Positions 47,417 to 55,709 are shown, counted from the first letter of the stretch. The stretch is DNA of 64,000 nucleotides from Rouxiella aceris (GCF_012933545.1 NZ_JAADJU010000002.1:469583-533582), one strand, 5' to 3'. Numbers and translations: made by a program. Notes: generated by a model from the letters alone, not told the origin.

Positions 47417-47497
47417 TAACGTTCGATAATTAAATGATAGAGGCGGATGAGAATTTGCGCAATATATTTTTTTAGTAATCGTTAACTAATTGTGCGG
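47417..47497 (-). promoter_or_regulatory. Promoter with paired operator motifs, DUF1471 member 5
   Basis: -35 TTGCGC (47457-47462), 17-base spacer, -10 TATCAT (47434-47439) on the minus strand. Motif A TAACGTTCGATAATTAAATG; motif B AATCGTTAACTAATTGTGCG from 47477. The rest of the gap to 47742 shows nothing I can assign. Confidence 0.75.
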
Positions 47498-47741
47498 TGA
47501 TGGCTGGCGCGAGTTACCAGCTGTAGGTAAAGGGGCAAAGCGACAGGCTGCAATACGCATGTTGGCAGCAGGCTAAAGTTGATGATTTTTTGTCGTTAAC
47601 TGGCAATAGATAGTCAAAATCAGCATTCGGATTTTTGGCTGAGAAAGTTTATTTTAACAGCCGCTAACAAAATCTTGAGGTAGCGGCAGGGGGATGTTAA
47701 AAAAGAACCCGGCAAGATGCCTGCTGGTGGCTGATCGGCAG

Positions 47742-47772
47742 AAAAAAAGAAGGCAGCCTGACTTCGCTACCT
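47742..47772 (-). terminator. Terminator of the sixth small secreted gene
   Basis: AGGTAGC / GCTGCCT stem (one G-U pair) with an 8-base loop, then TTC and a seven-T run on the minus strand. Confidence 0.7.
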
Positions 47773-47828
47773 CCTAATTTTAATTCGCCGGGTCTTTAAC
47801 CGAGAGCTGCTGTCTGCTCTGCGCCTAA

Positions 47829-48086
47829 TCAGTTATATATTGCTGAAGGCGGGTTATGAGCAGTAGCAGGCGCTGGCGGCATGGTGGGCGAGCTGGGGAT
47901 ATGCGGCTGCAAGGGCTTTCTGTCCAAGGCGGCATGCGGTGAACATAAATTACTGTCACCGGTCACATTCACCATCGCCACTTCCTGACTCTGCACGGGC
48001 ACCATGATAACCTGCTGTGCGGCAACTTGGGTAACCGGCAGCGCGGTTAATGCCATAACTGCAAGGATTAATTTCAAGTTTCTCAT
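47829..48086 (-). CDS. Small secreted protein, possibly a diverged or frameshifted DUF1471 paralogue
   Basis: 85 aa. The N terminus MRNLKLILAVMALTALPVTQ is a signal peptide like the paralogues', and QEVAMVNVTGDSNL aligns loosely with their GVVSATGGNDL. After that it becomes Pro/Ala/His-rich (PSSPTMPPAPATAHNPPSA), unlike DUF1471. An alternative frame in the same stretch reads LGQKALAAAYPQLAHHAAS, which is somewhat reminiscent of the lost LAAKAAQ region, so a frameshift is possible. It has the same promoter and operator layout as members 2-5. Confidence 0.6.
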   Translation of the reverse strand: MRNLKLILAVMALTALPVTQVAAQQVIMVPVQSQEVAMVNVTGDSNLCSPHAALDRKPLQPHIPSSPTMPPAPATAHNPPSAIYN

Positions 48087-48145
48087 GATGTTACGTCCTG
48101 GCTTGTGTTTATTTGCTAATGAATTGCTGGTTGGGAGTGATTAAG

Positions 48146-48222
48146 TTATCGCTCGATAATTTAATGTTAATCTCTACTGGACATCTGCGCAACTATTTTT
48201 AATAATGATCGTTAATATATTT
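48146..48222. promoter_or_regulatory. Promoter with paired operator motifs between the sixth small gene and the TetR gene
   Basis: Minus-strand -35 TTGCGC (48187-48192), 17-base spacer, -10 TAACAT (48164-48169). Motif A TTATCGCTCGATAATTTAAT from 48146; motif B (GATCGTTAATATATT, from 48207) is weaker. Motif B lies about 40-55 bp before the regulator's start, so it could also serve autoregulation. Confidence 0.68.
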
Positions 48223-48260
48223 TATTAACTGTCATCACAAGGGTGATGGAAGGAGGGTGT

Positions 48261-48920
48261 ATGAGCACTGAACAGACGGCACTGGTCCGGAAATGCCGTG
48301 GTCGCCCAAAACAGTTCGACCGCGGAACTGCTCTGAGTAAAGCGCTAAACCTGTTCTGGCGTCACGGCTATGAAGCCACGTCATTGGCTGACCTGGTCGA
48401 AGCAACAGGTGCGAAAGCCCCAACTTTATATGCCGAGTTCGGCAATAAAGAAGGGATGTTTCGCGCAGCAGTAGAACATTATCTGGCAACCTTTTACGAA
48501 AAGAGTTTCTGTCTGCTTAGCAGGCCGGATTTATCCGTTGAACAGGTCATTGAAAAATATCTGCGTACAACGGCAGAAATGTTTACCGACTGCTCGACGC
48601 CGAGCGGCTGCTTTATTATCAATGCCGCTTCCGGTATGTCTGCCGCTTCTCAGGATATTGCCGAGATGCTGCGTGGGCGTCATCTGGCGCAAGAGCGGAC
48701 GCTGTTTGAATTTTTCGAAAAGAGAAAGCTAAGCGGTGAGTTTCCCAATGCCACCGACAGCTCGTTACTGGCCAAATACATTGCCACCTTTGTGCAAGGT
48801 ATGTCGGTGCAGGCCCGTGACGGGGCTGATACCGAACAGCTGGGACGCATTGTCGATATTCTGATGCATGCATGGCCGCAGCTGCGCAGCGTTCCTATGC
48901 AGGACGCGGGTACGCACTAA
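48261..48920 (+). CDS. ComR-like TetR-family repressor
   Basis: 219 aa from ATG 48261 (AAGGAGG just upstream). The N-terminal part RKCRGRPKQFDRGTALSKAL, LFWRHGYEATSLADLVEATGAKAPTLYAEFGNKEGMFRA is close to E. coli ComR (YcfQ), the repressor of the DUF1471 gene bhsA. The regulatory domain shares the SGCFIINAAS and LAQERTLFEFF blocks (ComR: AGCFMINN, MQERTLQQFL). Next to six small secreted genes with shared operators, it is the obvious candidate repressor of the cluster. The inducing signal is unknown (copper, chlorine species and acid are linked to ComR/BhsA). Confidence 0.85.
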   Translation: MSTEQTALVRKCRGRPKQFDRGTALSKALNLFWRHGYEATSLADLVEATGAKAPTLYAEFGNKEGMFRAAVEHYLATFYEKSFCLLSRPDLSVEQVIEKYLRTTAEMFTDCSTPSGCFIINAASGMSAASQDIAEMLRGRHLAQERTLFEFFEKRKLSGEFPNATDSSLLAKYIATFVQGMSVQARDGADTEQLGRIVDILMHAWPQLRSVPMQDAGTH

Positions 48921-49001
48921 ACAACGGCGCAGTGGTGATATGGGTAACTTTCAACCCGTTCGGATTGTGGCAGGCTGATTATTTAATGAGAACACCGAGT
49001 C

Positions 49002-49883
49002 ATGCCTTTTACTGAAGGGTTGCGTAAGAGCATAGAGCGCCAGGTAATGAGTATTTCTGGCCTGGCGCTGGGAGGCATTGATTTTGAGCAGCCTCAGGGG
49101 GATTGCGGATTATTTGGTCCTGATACCCTTGCCTGGCGCGTTCACGGTGATTTTTCCAGCATGCTTTGCGGTGGCGTCAGTGCGCTCTTGCTGCAAATGC
49201 TGCATCCGCTGGCGTTGGCGGGAGTCTGGGATCACTCAAATTTTCGTCAGGATATGTTGGGGCGGTTACGCCGTACCAGCCAATTTGTTTCGGGTACCAC
49301 TTTTGCTTCATTAGCCGATGCACAAAGGCTAATCGAACGCGTCAAAATTATTCACCTGCAAGTCACCGGCGTAGATCCTTATGGTCAGCCCTATGCGGCC
49401 AGCGATCCCGATCTACTCGTCTGGGTGCATGTGGCGGAATCTTATAGTTTTCTCCAGTCTTATATGCGCTATCGCCATCCCAATTTAAGTCTTGCCAGTC
49501 AGGATCAGTACTATCGCGAAGTTGCTTGCGTGGTAGCGGGGCTGGGCGGCAGTCAAATCCCGACCAGCGTGGCGGAAGTCGAGGCCTATTTCCAGCGCAT
49601 GCGTCCGGTTTTACGCTGCGACCAGCGTACGCGAGAAGTGGTGGCAATACTGAAAAATGCCCCGGCACCAAGCCGGATTGCGGTACCGGTTGGCAAGCTG
49701 ATGGTTTGGTCAGGCATTGAGTTATTACCGTCCTGGGCGTTGGATGAGTTGGGTATATCGTTATTCCCATGGCAACGCAAAGGCATCGATTTTGCCATGC
49801 GTCGGGTGGGTAACGTTTTACGCTGGGCGGTGAGAAACGGTTCGTGGCATCGTGCCATGCGGCGCGTCGGACGCCTGCCGTAA
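49002..49883 (+). CDS. MpaB-family oxygenase (DUF2236)
   Basis: 293 aa, DUF2236/MpaB (latex-clearing-protein-related) domain over the full length. The His in LQMLHPLALAGVWDHS (near residue 68) and downstream Arg/His residues (FRQDMLGRLRRT, VWVHVAESYSFL) fit the haem-binding pattern of the family. Members are haem oxygenases or unknown. No signal peptide. It stands alone between the TetR gene and the SUFU-like gene. Confidence 0.78.
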   Translation: MPFTEGLRKSIERQVMSISGLALGGIDFEQPQGDCGLFGPDTLAWRVHGDFSSMLCGGVSALLLQMLHPLALAGVWDHSNFRQDMLGRLRRTSQFVSGTTFASLADAQRLIERVKIIHLQVTGVDPYGQPYAASDPDLLVWVHVAESYSFLQSYMRYRHPNLSLASQDQYYREVACVVAGLGGSQIPTSVAEVEAYFQRMRPVLRCDQRTREVVAILKNAPAPSRIAVPVGKLMVWSGIELLPSWALDELGISLFPWQRKGIDFAMRRVGNVLRWAVRNGSWHRAMRRVGRLP

Positions 49884-50022
49884 ACCGGGGAGGACACAAA
49901 AATCGGCCTTTTCAAGGCCTTTGCGTGGTTTTTTGGGATTTTTGCCCGTTATCTTGCCAGTTAAGACGTTCTACACTTTACCTCAATCAGTATAAGCCGC
50001 GACTTAATTCTATTGAGGTAGT

Positions 50023-51132
50023 ATGCGCCAGACAGAAATACTTGCCGAAGTGAGCAATGATAAACAAACCCTGGTTGCGATGGTAGAACAGGACGACCGC
50101 GTTGTTTATCTCTATATTTACCCCCGTGAGGATCTGCGCGATCGCTTCCCGCGTATGCGCGGCTGCTGGGTACGCAATCTTTCTCCTGCTCCGCCAGAGG
50201 ATGATACGCAGGCGATGCAGCTGGGGTTGCCTCCGATGCTGGCTGCCGAGTATTGTCGCAGCGTGGATGCCGAAGCCCCTCTTGATCCTGCCGATATCCA
50301 GATCCTGTGGAATGAGAGCGACGACGGTGCTGCGCTGTGGTATCAGGGGCTGTTGTTGGCGGTGATCCCCGGCTGGAGTCTGTATATCGATCACTCCGTT
50401 AGCTATTCCGCTGCCTGTATCCAGCAAAACCCACTGACTTTCCCTCTCGGTTCCGCTTCCACCAACAGACAATATGCCCAGGCGGATAAAACTCGCCAGT
50501 TCTGGCGTGACTGGCAGCATGAGGATCATAATCCCTGGCCTAAAATTCAGCGTAATTTTATTAGCTGCTATGAACAGCGCGTTGGTCCGGCGGTAAAGTA
50601 TTATGCCATTGATCAGGGCAGTTGGCCGCCGATGGCGATTTCTCAGCATGAGGATGAGGAGAATTATTACTTTTTCACGCTTGGCATGAGTATCCGTCCG
50701 ATGCCGCAGATCGAGCTGCTTTTTAACGATGATGCTGAAAATCATCGTCGCATTGAGCTGGCGTTCGCTGTGGGCAAAGAGTATGTCGACGAAGCCAATG
50801 CGGTGCAGATGGCCAGCGCGCTTTCCGAGTATGCGCAACTCCCGTGGAACACGTTGAGTTGGCTGGGTGAAGGACACACGTTGTTATCACCTGTCGCGCC
50901 TTTGGGCTATGAGGGGCATATCATTTCCGCAGCCCTGGGTGCGTCGCGTGGAGCGTGGGCATTACCGCGCTGTTATGGCGATCCGGTCAATCTGTTATGG
51001 GCGAGCCCGATATTTGCCAGCGAGTTGGCCTATGCACAAAGTCGGCCTAACGGCGGTTATGAGCTGGTGGCGATGTTGCTTGAGAATGGCGTCAGAGGGG
51101 AGTTTGCACCGCGTTCATCGGTGGTGGCGTAA
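50023..51132 (+). CDS. Suppressor-of-fused (SUFU) domain-like protein
   Basis: 369 aa, soluble. The C-terminal half (DEENYYFFTLGMSIRPMPQIE, then ALSEYAQLPWNTLSWLGEGH) has the pattern of bacterial SUFU-domain proteins, which often serve as immunity proteins in polymorphic toxin systems but also occur alone. The N-terminal 180 residues are not recognised. No toxin gene is adjacent; downstream is a repetitive element. GAGGTAGT precedes the ATG. Confidence 0.55.
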   Translation: MRQTEILAEVSNDKQTLVAMVEQDDRVVYLYIYPREDLRDRFPRMRGCWVRNLSPAPPEDDTQAMQLGLPPMLAAEYCRSVDAEAPLDPADIQILWNESDDGAALWYQGLLLAVIPGWSLYIDHSVSYSAACIQQNPLTFPLGSASTNRQYAQADKTRQFWRDWQHEDHNPWPKIQRNFISCYEQRVGPAVKYYAIDQGSWPPMAISQHEDEENYYFFTLGMSIRPMPQIELLFNDDAENHRRIELAFAVGKEYVDEANAVQMASALSEYAQLPWNTLSWLGEGHTLLSPVAPLGYEGHIISAALGASRGAWALPRCYGDPVNLLWASPIFASELAYAQSRPNGGYELVAMLLENGVRGEFAPRSSVVA

Positions 51133-51474
51133 ATGGCAATTTTGCTTTAAAGTCAATTTACTACTTAAAAGTCAATTGGCTATGAGGAGCTGTTTCGGTT
51201 TTATAATTGCAATGGTCACTTAACCCGCAGTGCCGAACCGAGTTAAGGAGCGCTGGCCCGCTCCTTAACAATCCTGGGCCTTTTGGTGTTATTGATTCGT
51301 CTGCTGCCTATTACCGGCTATGTTTCAGTGACTCCCAGCGTGGCACGAGCCGCGCTGCTACGCAGTCCCCTTGCTCGGTCGGGAGCCAAAAGCGTCTCCC
51401 TCCGCTTCGCGCGGCGCCGTCTCTGAATGTGCCAGCCAACTATGCACACCATGCGGTTTCAGAAACTACTGTTT

Positions 51475-51513
51475 TGTCTTTTTGTCTTTTTGTCTTTTTG
51501 TCTTTTTGTCTTT
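51475..51513 (+). repeat. Octanucleotide microsatellite (TGTCTTTT)n
   Basis: About five perfect copies of an 8-bp unit inside the compound element, likely prone to slippage. Confidence 0.9.
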
Positions 51514-51534
51514 CGCTGTTGACCTTTGATGTTG

Positions 51535-51840
51535 CCGGTTTTGCCGTAAATGTTTCCTGGCCGATTCAAAACCTACGCTGAGCGACGTGGAGCGAGACGT
51601 TTTTGGCTCGCGACCGAGTGAAGGGACCGCGAAGCGGCGTGGTTTAGGCCACACACAGAAGTCACTGGAAAGAACTCGAACCGAGGGCACGACACTTATC
51701 AATTTGGACAAGGCGCAGGATTCCAAAGGAGGCGCGCCTTCGCCTCCTTTGGGCGGTCTGGGCCGCCGCCCAGTGAGCGTAGCGAATGCCCTTGAAGTTG
51801 AAGTTGACTTTAAAACCAAAAATTGTCATTTAAGCCAATC
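51535..51840. repeat. Direct repeat unit 1 (306 bp)
   Basis: Starts CCGGTTTTGCCGTAAATG. The core contains the strong hairpin CCAAAGGAGGCG/CGCCTCCTTTGG followed by GGGCGGTCTGGGCCGCCGCC, and ends with a variable run of CTTGAA/GTTGAA-type hexamers. Nearly identical to units 2 and 3. Confidence 0.9.
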
Positions 51841-52152
51841 CCGGTTTTGCCGTAAATGTTTCCTGGCCGATTCAAAACCTACGCTGAGCGACGTGGAGCG
51901 AGACGTTTTTGGCTCGCGACCGAGTGAAGGGACCGCGAAGCGGCGTGGTTTAGGCCACACACAGAAGTCACTGGAAAGAACTACAACCGAGGGCACGACA
52001 CTATTCAATTTGGACAAGGCGCAGGATTCCAAAGGAGGCGCGCCTTCGCCTCCTTTGGGCGGTCTGGGCCGCCGCCCAGTGAGCGTAGCGAATGCCCTTG
52101 ACCTTAACCTTGAAGTTGACTTTAAAACCAAAAATTGTCATTTAAGCCAATC
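51841..52152. repeat. Direct repeat unit 2 (312 bp)
   Basis: Same as unit 1 apart from a few substitutions and a 6-bp longer hexamer tail (CTTGACCTTAACCTTGAAG). The length difference equals one hexamer, so units differ by slippage in the tail. Confidence 0.9.
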
Positions 52153-52439
52153 CCGGTTTTGCTTTAAATGTTTCCTGGCCGATTCAAAACCTACGCTGAG
52201 CGACGTGGAGCGAGACGCTTTTGGCTCGCGACCGAGTGAAGGGACCGCGAAGCGGCGTGGTTTAGGCCACACACTGAAGTCACTGGAAAGAACTCGAACC
52301 GAGGGCACGACACTGTTCAATTTGGACAAGGCGCAGGATTCCAAAGGAGGCGCGCCTTCGCCTCCTTTGGGCGGTCTGGGCCGCCGCCCAGTGAGCGCAG
52401 CGAATGCCCTTGACCTTGAAGTTGAAGCTAAAAGCAAAT
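52153..52439. repeat. Direct repeat unit 3, running into the right inverted end
   Basis: Starts CCGGTTTTGCTTTAAATG and keeps the core hairpin. After the hexamer tail it passes into AGCTAAAAGCAAATT and the right terminal repeat instead of another unit. Confidence 0.88.
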
Positions 52440-52482
52440 TTGCAATTAAAACCGAAACCCTTCCCTCACAGCCAATTGACTT

Positions 52483-53994
52483 TTAAGCCCCAACCCCAAC
52501 CCTAACCTCAAAGTCCTCCGCATCCACATCATACCCTGACGGCTCCCAACGGATCGCCAGCAGAATAACCAGGCCCAACAACGGTGCAAAGGCAATCACC
52601 CAGAACACACCGGTGCCCAGTGCGGCGCTCAATACCGGAAACAAAAACAACGAGGCGGTGGAACTGGCGCGTACCAGGATCTGGTTAAAACCGACACCAA
52701 CGCCGCGCAGCGAAGTCGGATAGCTCAGTGAGGCAAACGTCATGGTGTGCGAACCGGGACCAAAACCCTGACCAAACAGGAACAACGCCAGCATGCCGAT
52801 GGAAATGGCGGCCTGCGCGCTGTCTGCCGGACGGCCAACCAGCGCCAGACCCACCATGGCGATCAGTTGCAGAACATAACCGACGACCGTCATATTCCAG
52901 GCACCCAGTTTAGGCACAAAACGTACCGCCAGCAGACCGCCGACAAAAGCAAAGCACAGGTTAAGTCCCAACGAAAACAAAATGGTACTCATCAATGACT
53001 GCGCCAGGAAGGTTGACAAGATCACCGGCAAACCAAAGGCCACTGCGTTATAGGCAAACGGCGATACCAGCGAAATCACCGTGGTAAGAATTGTGCGTCG
53101 CAGATAGATCCCTTTCAGCAGCACCCCATAGTTGCGCCATGCAGCTTTACGTACCTGAGTCTGGGGTTGCAGATCGGCATCTTCCGCCACTTCGACATTA
53201 ATATTGTAAGAACGACGCAGGATCGCCGCTGCCCCTTTTAGATCGCCCTGATTGGCGGTCCACACCGGTGATTCATTCATATAACGATGGCGAATGGCAA
53301 TGATCACCAGCGCCGGTACGGCACCAAAGCCGAGGATCAAACGCCAGAGAATATCGGTCTTGTCGGCAGGCAGCACCGCATAGAGCAGCAGCACCAGCAA
53401 GTAGGAAATACTAATAGCCGCATACCAGGTGGGGCACCACATCGCCACACGAGAAGCCTTGTTGCCGCGTCCCGACAGCTTGGAAAACTCCGCCAGAAAG
53501 GCCATGGCAACCGGCAGGTCAATACCCACCCCGACGCCCATCACAAAACGTGACCCTCCCAGTACCCACTCATTAGGGGCAAAGGCACAGGCAATAGCGG
53601 CGACCACAAAGAAGAACATATCGGCCATAAATACCCGATAACGGCCAATCTTGTCGGTAAGATAACCACCAAAGAGTGCGCCAACGATTGCGCCAAGGGT
53701 AATCGCTGAAGCGACCAGCCCGGCACCGGACGGCGTCAAGCCAAACTGACGGGTGATATCTTTCATACCAAAGGCCAGACCACCGAGATCGTAGGCGTCG
53801 AGGAAAACGCCTCCCAGTGCAATAGCTATCACTACGCGTGCGTCGCTGAGTTTGGTCGCGCCCTGATTCACTAAACTGGTGATATCGGCGGCGGAACGGA
53901 TCAATACCGGTTTGTCACCGGTGTTGGCTGGCGTGTTGTACCCTGAAGAGGCGGCGGGAGAGGCCGCAATAGCGTCTGTCATCGTTATATGCAC
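52483..53994 (-). CDS. MFS transporter (sugar/metabolite:H+ symporter type)
   Basis: 503 aa with about twelve membrane segments after a 60-residue soluble N terminus. Motif A is GGYLTDKIGRYRVF, with LGGVFLDAYDLGG in helix 1 (similar to the aromatic acid and sugar-porter groups). A cytoplasmic loop of about 60 residues (WTANQGDLKGAAAILRR) lies between the halves. The substrate is not determinable. The extreme C terminus VRVGVGA and its stop come from a GGTTGG-type hexamer tract and the repeat element's end, so the original C terminus has been altered. The ATG at 53982 is an alternative start. Confidence 0.8.
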   Translation of the reverse strand: MHITMTDAIAASPAASSGYNTPANTGDKPVLIRSAADITSLVNQGATKLSDARVVIAIALGGVFLDAYDLGGLAFGMKDITRQFGLTPSGAGLVASAITLGAIVGALFGGYLTDKIGRYRVFMADMFFFVVAAIACAFAPNEWVLGGSRFVMGVGVGIDLPVAMAFLAEFSKLSGRGNKASRVAMWCPTWYAAISISYLLVLLLYAVLPADKTDILWRLILGFGAVPALVIIAIRHRYMNESPVWTANQGDLKGAAAILRRSYNINVEVAEDADLQPQTQVRKAAWRNYGVLLKGIYLRRTILTTVISLVSPFAYNAVAFGLPVILSTFLAQSLMSTILFSLGLNLCFAFVGGLLAVRFVPKLGAWNMTVVGYVLQLIAMVGLALVGRPADSAQAAISIGMLALFLFGQGFGPGSHTMTFASLSYPTSLRGVGVGFNQILVRASSTASLFLFPVLSAALGTGVFWVIAFAPLLGLVILLAIRWEPSGYDVDAEDFEVRVGVGA

Positions 53995-54087
53995 ATTTTA
54001 ATAGGTTTAAAAAGGCAGCATAGATGTCCAGACGCCTGTATCACAAGTTATTTGTAGTAATAAACTTACAACCAGGAAGCATAAGCT

Positions 54088-55140
54088 TTAATCCCAAACC
54101 AGTACCGCTTTGATTACTTTGCCATTTCTGCTGTCCTGAAGCGCCCGGTTAATATCATCGAAATGATAATAGGTGATCAGTTTTTCCAGCGGAAAGCGGC
54201 CCTGTTGCCAAAGTTCGATCAGCTTGGGAATAAACGTTTGTGCTACCGAATCTCCCTGGATCACGCTAATTGCCTTTCTGCCGCGGGTAAATGTCTCCCC
54301 GGCGGAGCCAGTCAGACGCACCAGGGTGCCGCCCTCTTTTAATACGTCCTGGCCCAGCTCATCAAGATGGCCGATGCCGGTAGTATCGATCACGTGATTA
54401 AGATGCGGACACAGGGTAGTGAGGTCACTTTCCTGGTCGGAGTTAATGGTTTCGGTCGCGCCCAGCTTGATGGCCAGCGCCAGTCTGGCAGGATCGCGGT
54501 CAACGGCGATAATGGTTTTCGCCCCCGCTACCTTAGCCGCCATAATCGCTGCCAGTCCGACCGTGCCAGTGCCCATGACCATTAGGCTGTCACCCGCTTG
54601 TACCTTGAGAGTATTAAACACGGTACCGGCCCCGGTTTGTATGCCGCAACCCAAAGGTGCCAGCAGCGAAAGCGGCAGATCATCGGCGACTTTCACCAGA
54701 TTCTGCTCGGTGACCAGGCAGTAATTGGCAAAAGCCGACTGACCAAAAAAGTGGCCCTGCACACCCTCGGGATAGGCGCTGCTGCCGTCCAGACGCTGGA
54801 AGCCAAAATTCAGTTTGGAGAAGTGTTCGCAGTTAAAGGGTTGCTGTTGCTGGCACGCCGGACAGATGCCACAGGACTGGTAGGAAAGCACCACATGATC
54901 GCCCGGTTTTACCGCGGTGACCTCACTGCCCACCTGTTCAACAATACCGGCCCCCTCGTGGCCGAGGATCGTGCCTTCGGCCATAAAGCCCAGGTCGGTA
55001 TGGCAAATGCCACAGGCCAGGATCCGCACACCGACTTCATTTTTTCGCGGAGCTTTTATCAGCATCTCCCGAAAATGCAACTGGTGGGGATTACTCACCA
55101 CGGCTGCGGTGATCTTTCTCGGTTGGGTGCGAATCGTCAT
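54088..55140 (-). CDS. Zinc-dependent aryl/benzyl-alcohol-type dehydrogenase
   Basis: 350 aa from ATG 55140 (GGAG 6 bases upstream; the longer frame to 55227 is unsupported). Catalytic zinc ligands: Cys in ACGICHTDL and His-Glu in GHEGAG. Four Cys for the structural zinc lie in CGICPACQQQQPFNC. The NAD Rossmann motif is GTGTVGLAA. Resembles benzyl-alcohol dehydrogenases (XylB/AreB type) with GCGIQTGAGTV. Same strand as the MFS transporter 90 bp downstream, possibly an uptake and catabolism pair for an aromatic compound; this is inference. Confidence 0.85.
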   Translation of the reverse strand: MTIRTQPRKITAAVVSNPHQLHFREMLIKAPRKNEVGVRILACGICHTDLGFMAEGTILGHEGAGIVEQVGSEVTAVKPGDHVVLSYQSCGICPACQQQQPFNCEHFSKLNFGFQRLDGSSAYPEGVQGHFFGQSAFANYCLVTEQNLVKVADDLPLSLLAPLGCGIQTGAGTVFNTLKVQAGDSLMVMGTGTVGLAAIMAAKVAGAKTIIAVDRDPARLALAIKLGATETINSDQESDLTTLCPHLNHVIDTTGIGHLDELGQDVLKEGGTLVRLTGSAGETFTRGRKAISVIQGDSVAQTFIPKLIELWQQGRFPLEKLITYYHFDDINRALQDSRNGKVIKAVLVWD

Positions 55141-55541
55141 AGTGGTCTCCATACGGGATGAATGATGTGCCGCTTGGTGTGGCGTTATTCTGGCCCTTAA
55201 CTTCAGCAAACCTCGGGTCAGCCTCACAACAGCGAAGCCTGTCTTTCAAGTCTACTCCATTCTGCTCAATTGGTTTTTAAACCGCGCATTTCTGCCCTGA
55301 GCTAAAGGGAAATATTTTGCTAACAGATTCATTTTATGAAGAGATTTACTCGTTCGTGCATTGATCCAGACCGGATTTATCTGCAAAAAAGCGCTTAAAT
55401 AAGCAAAAGAGGACAGCTATCACAGGAAATTATCCGCTGCGTTCAACGCTGGCGCATTGTGGCAACGGCAAAGGTGCGGGCAGGGAAAAGCGGCTCGCCG
55501 CAGGGGCAGGCAGTAGCCACTGACTGCGGGAAAGCCAAAGA
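55141..55541. other. Intergenic region upstream of the alcohol dehydrogenase
   Basis: About 400 bp with no gene or clear signal; it contains the promoter region of the dehydrogenase gene and the 3' flank of the small membrane protein gene. Confidence 0.4.
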
Positions 55542-55709
55542 TCAGGAGCTGGAGGACGAAGTCGCAGGAGTCTGAGCGGGAACGCTGGCGGGCATGGCTA
55601 CCGGTTCTTCGATCACGATGGCATAACCGGCCACCATCACACCACCAATAGCGCCTATTGCCATCAGCCCGAACAGGGCAATTAAAATTTTCTTTCCGAG
55701 ACTATTCAT
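55542..55709 (-). CDS. Small single-span membrane protein (55 aa)
   Basis: The minus strand reads MNSLGKKILIALFGLMAIGA, then further hydrophobic residues to about 33 (GVMVAGYAIVI). A short acidic EEP and a Pro/Ala/Thr/Ser tail ending SSSSS follow. Lys6 and Lys7 before the helix suggest the N terminus is inside. Coding-like codon use and a clean start and stop support it, but the ribosome site is poor. No family recognised. Confidence 0.5.
   Translation of the reverse strand: MNSLGKKILIALFGLMAIGAIGGVMVAGYAIVIEEPVAMPASVPAQTPATSSSSS

Larger units (their letters stand above)
51164..52487. repeat. Compound dispersed repeat element with inverted ends
   Basis: The element is bounded by about 48-bp imperfect inverted repeats: left 51164-51212 beginning CTTAAAAGTCAATTGGC, right 52440-52487 ending GCCAATTGACTTTTAAG. 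Inside are a perfect 11-bp hairpin (GTTAAGGAGCG/CGCTCCTTAAC near 51243-51270), an inverted partial copy of the repeat unit (about 51366-51400), an 8-bp microsatellite, and three direct units of about 300 bp. Another copy starts at 63796. There is no transposase; it behaves like a non-autonomous MITE-like family. The right end overlaps the stop codon of the adjacent MFS gene. Confidence 0.8.

Noticed and set aside
49890..49935. Possible terminator after the MpaB-like gene
   Set aside because: Only a short GGCCTT/AAGGCC pairing and no clean T-run; left unannotated.
49844..50053. 69-aa open frame between the MpaB and SUFU-like genes
   Set aside because: Overlaps the ends of two supported genes and has no ribosome site or family signal.
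51535..52440. Possible CRISPR-like repeat array
   Set aside because: Units are about 300 bp, only three, with no short repeat/spacer pattern and no cas genes.
51587..52486. 299-aa open frame across the three direct repeat units
   Set aside because: It is the product of units whose lengths are multiples of three. The opposite strand is also open, the protein is low-complexity, and no start signal is seen. Treated as non-coding repeat.
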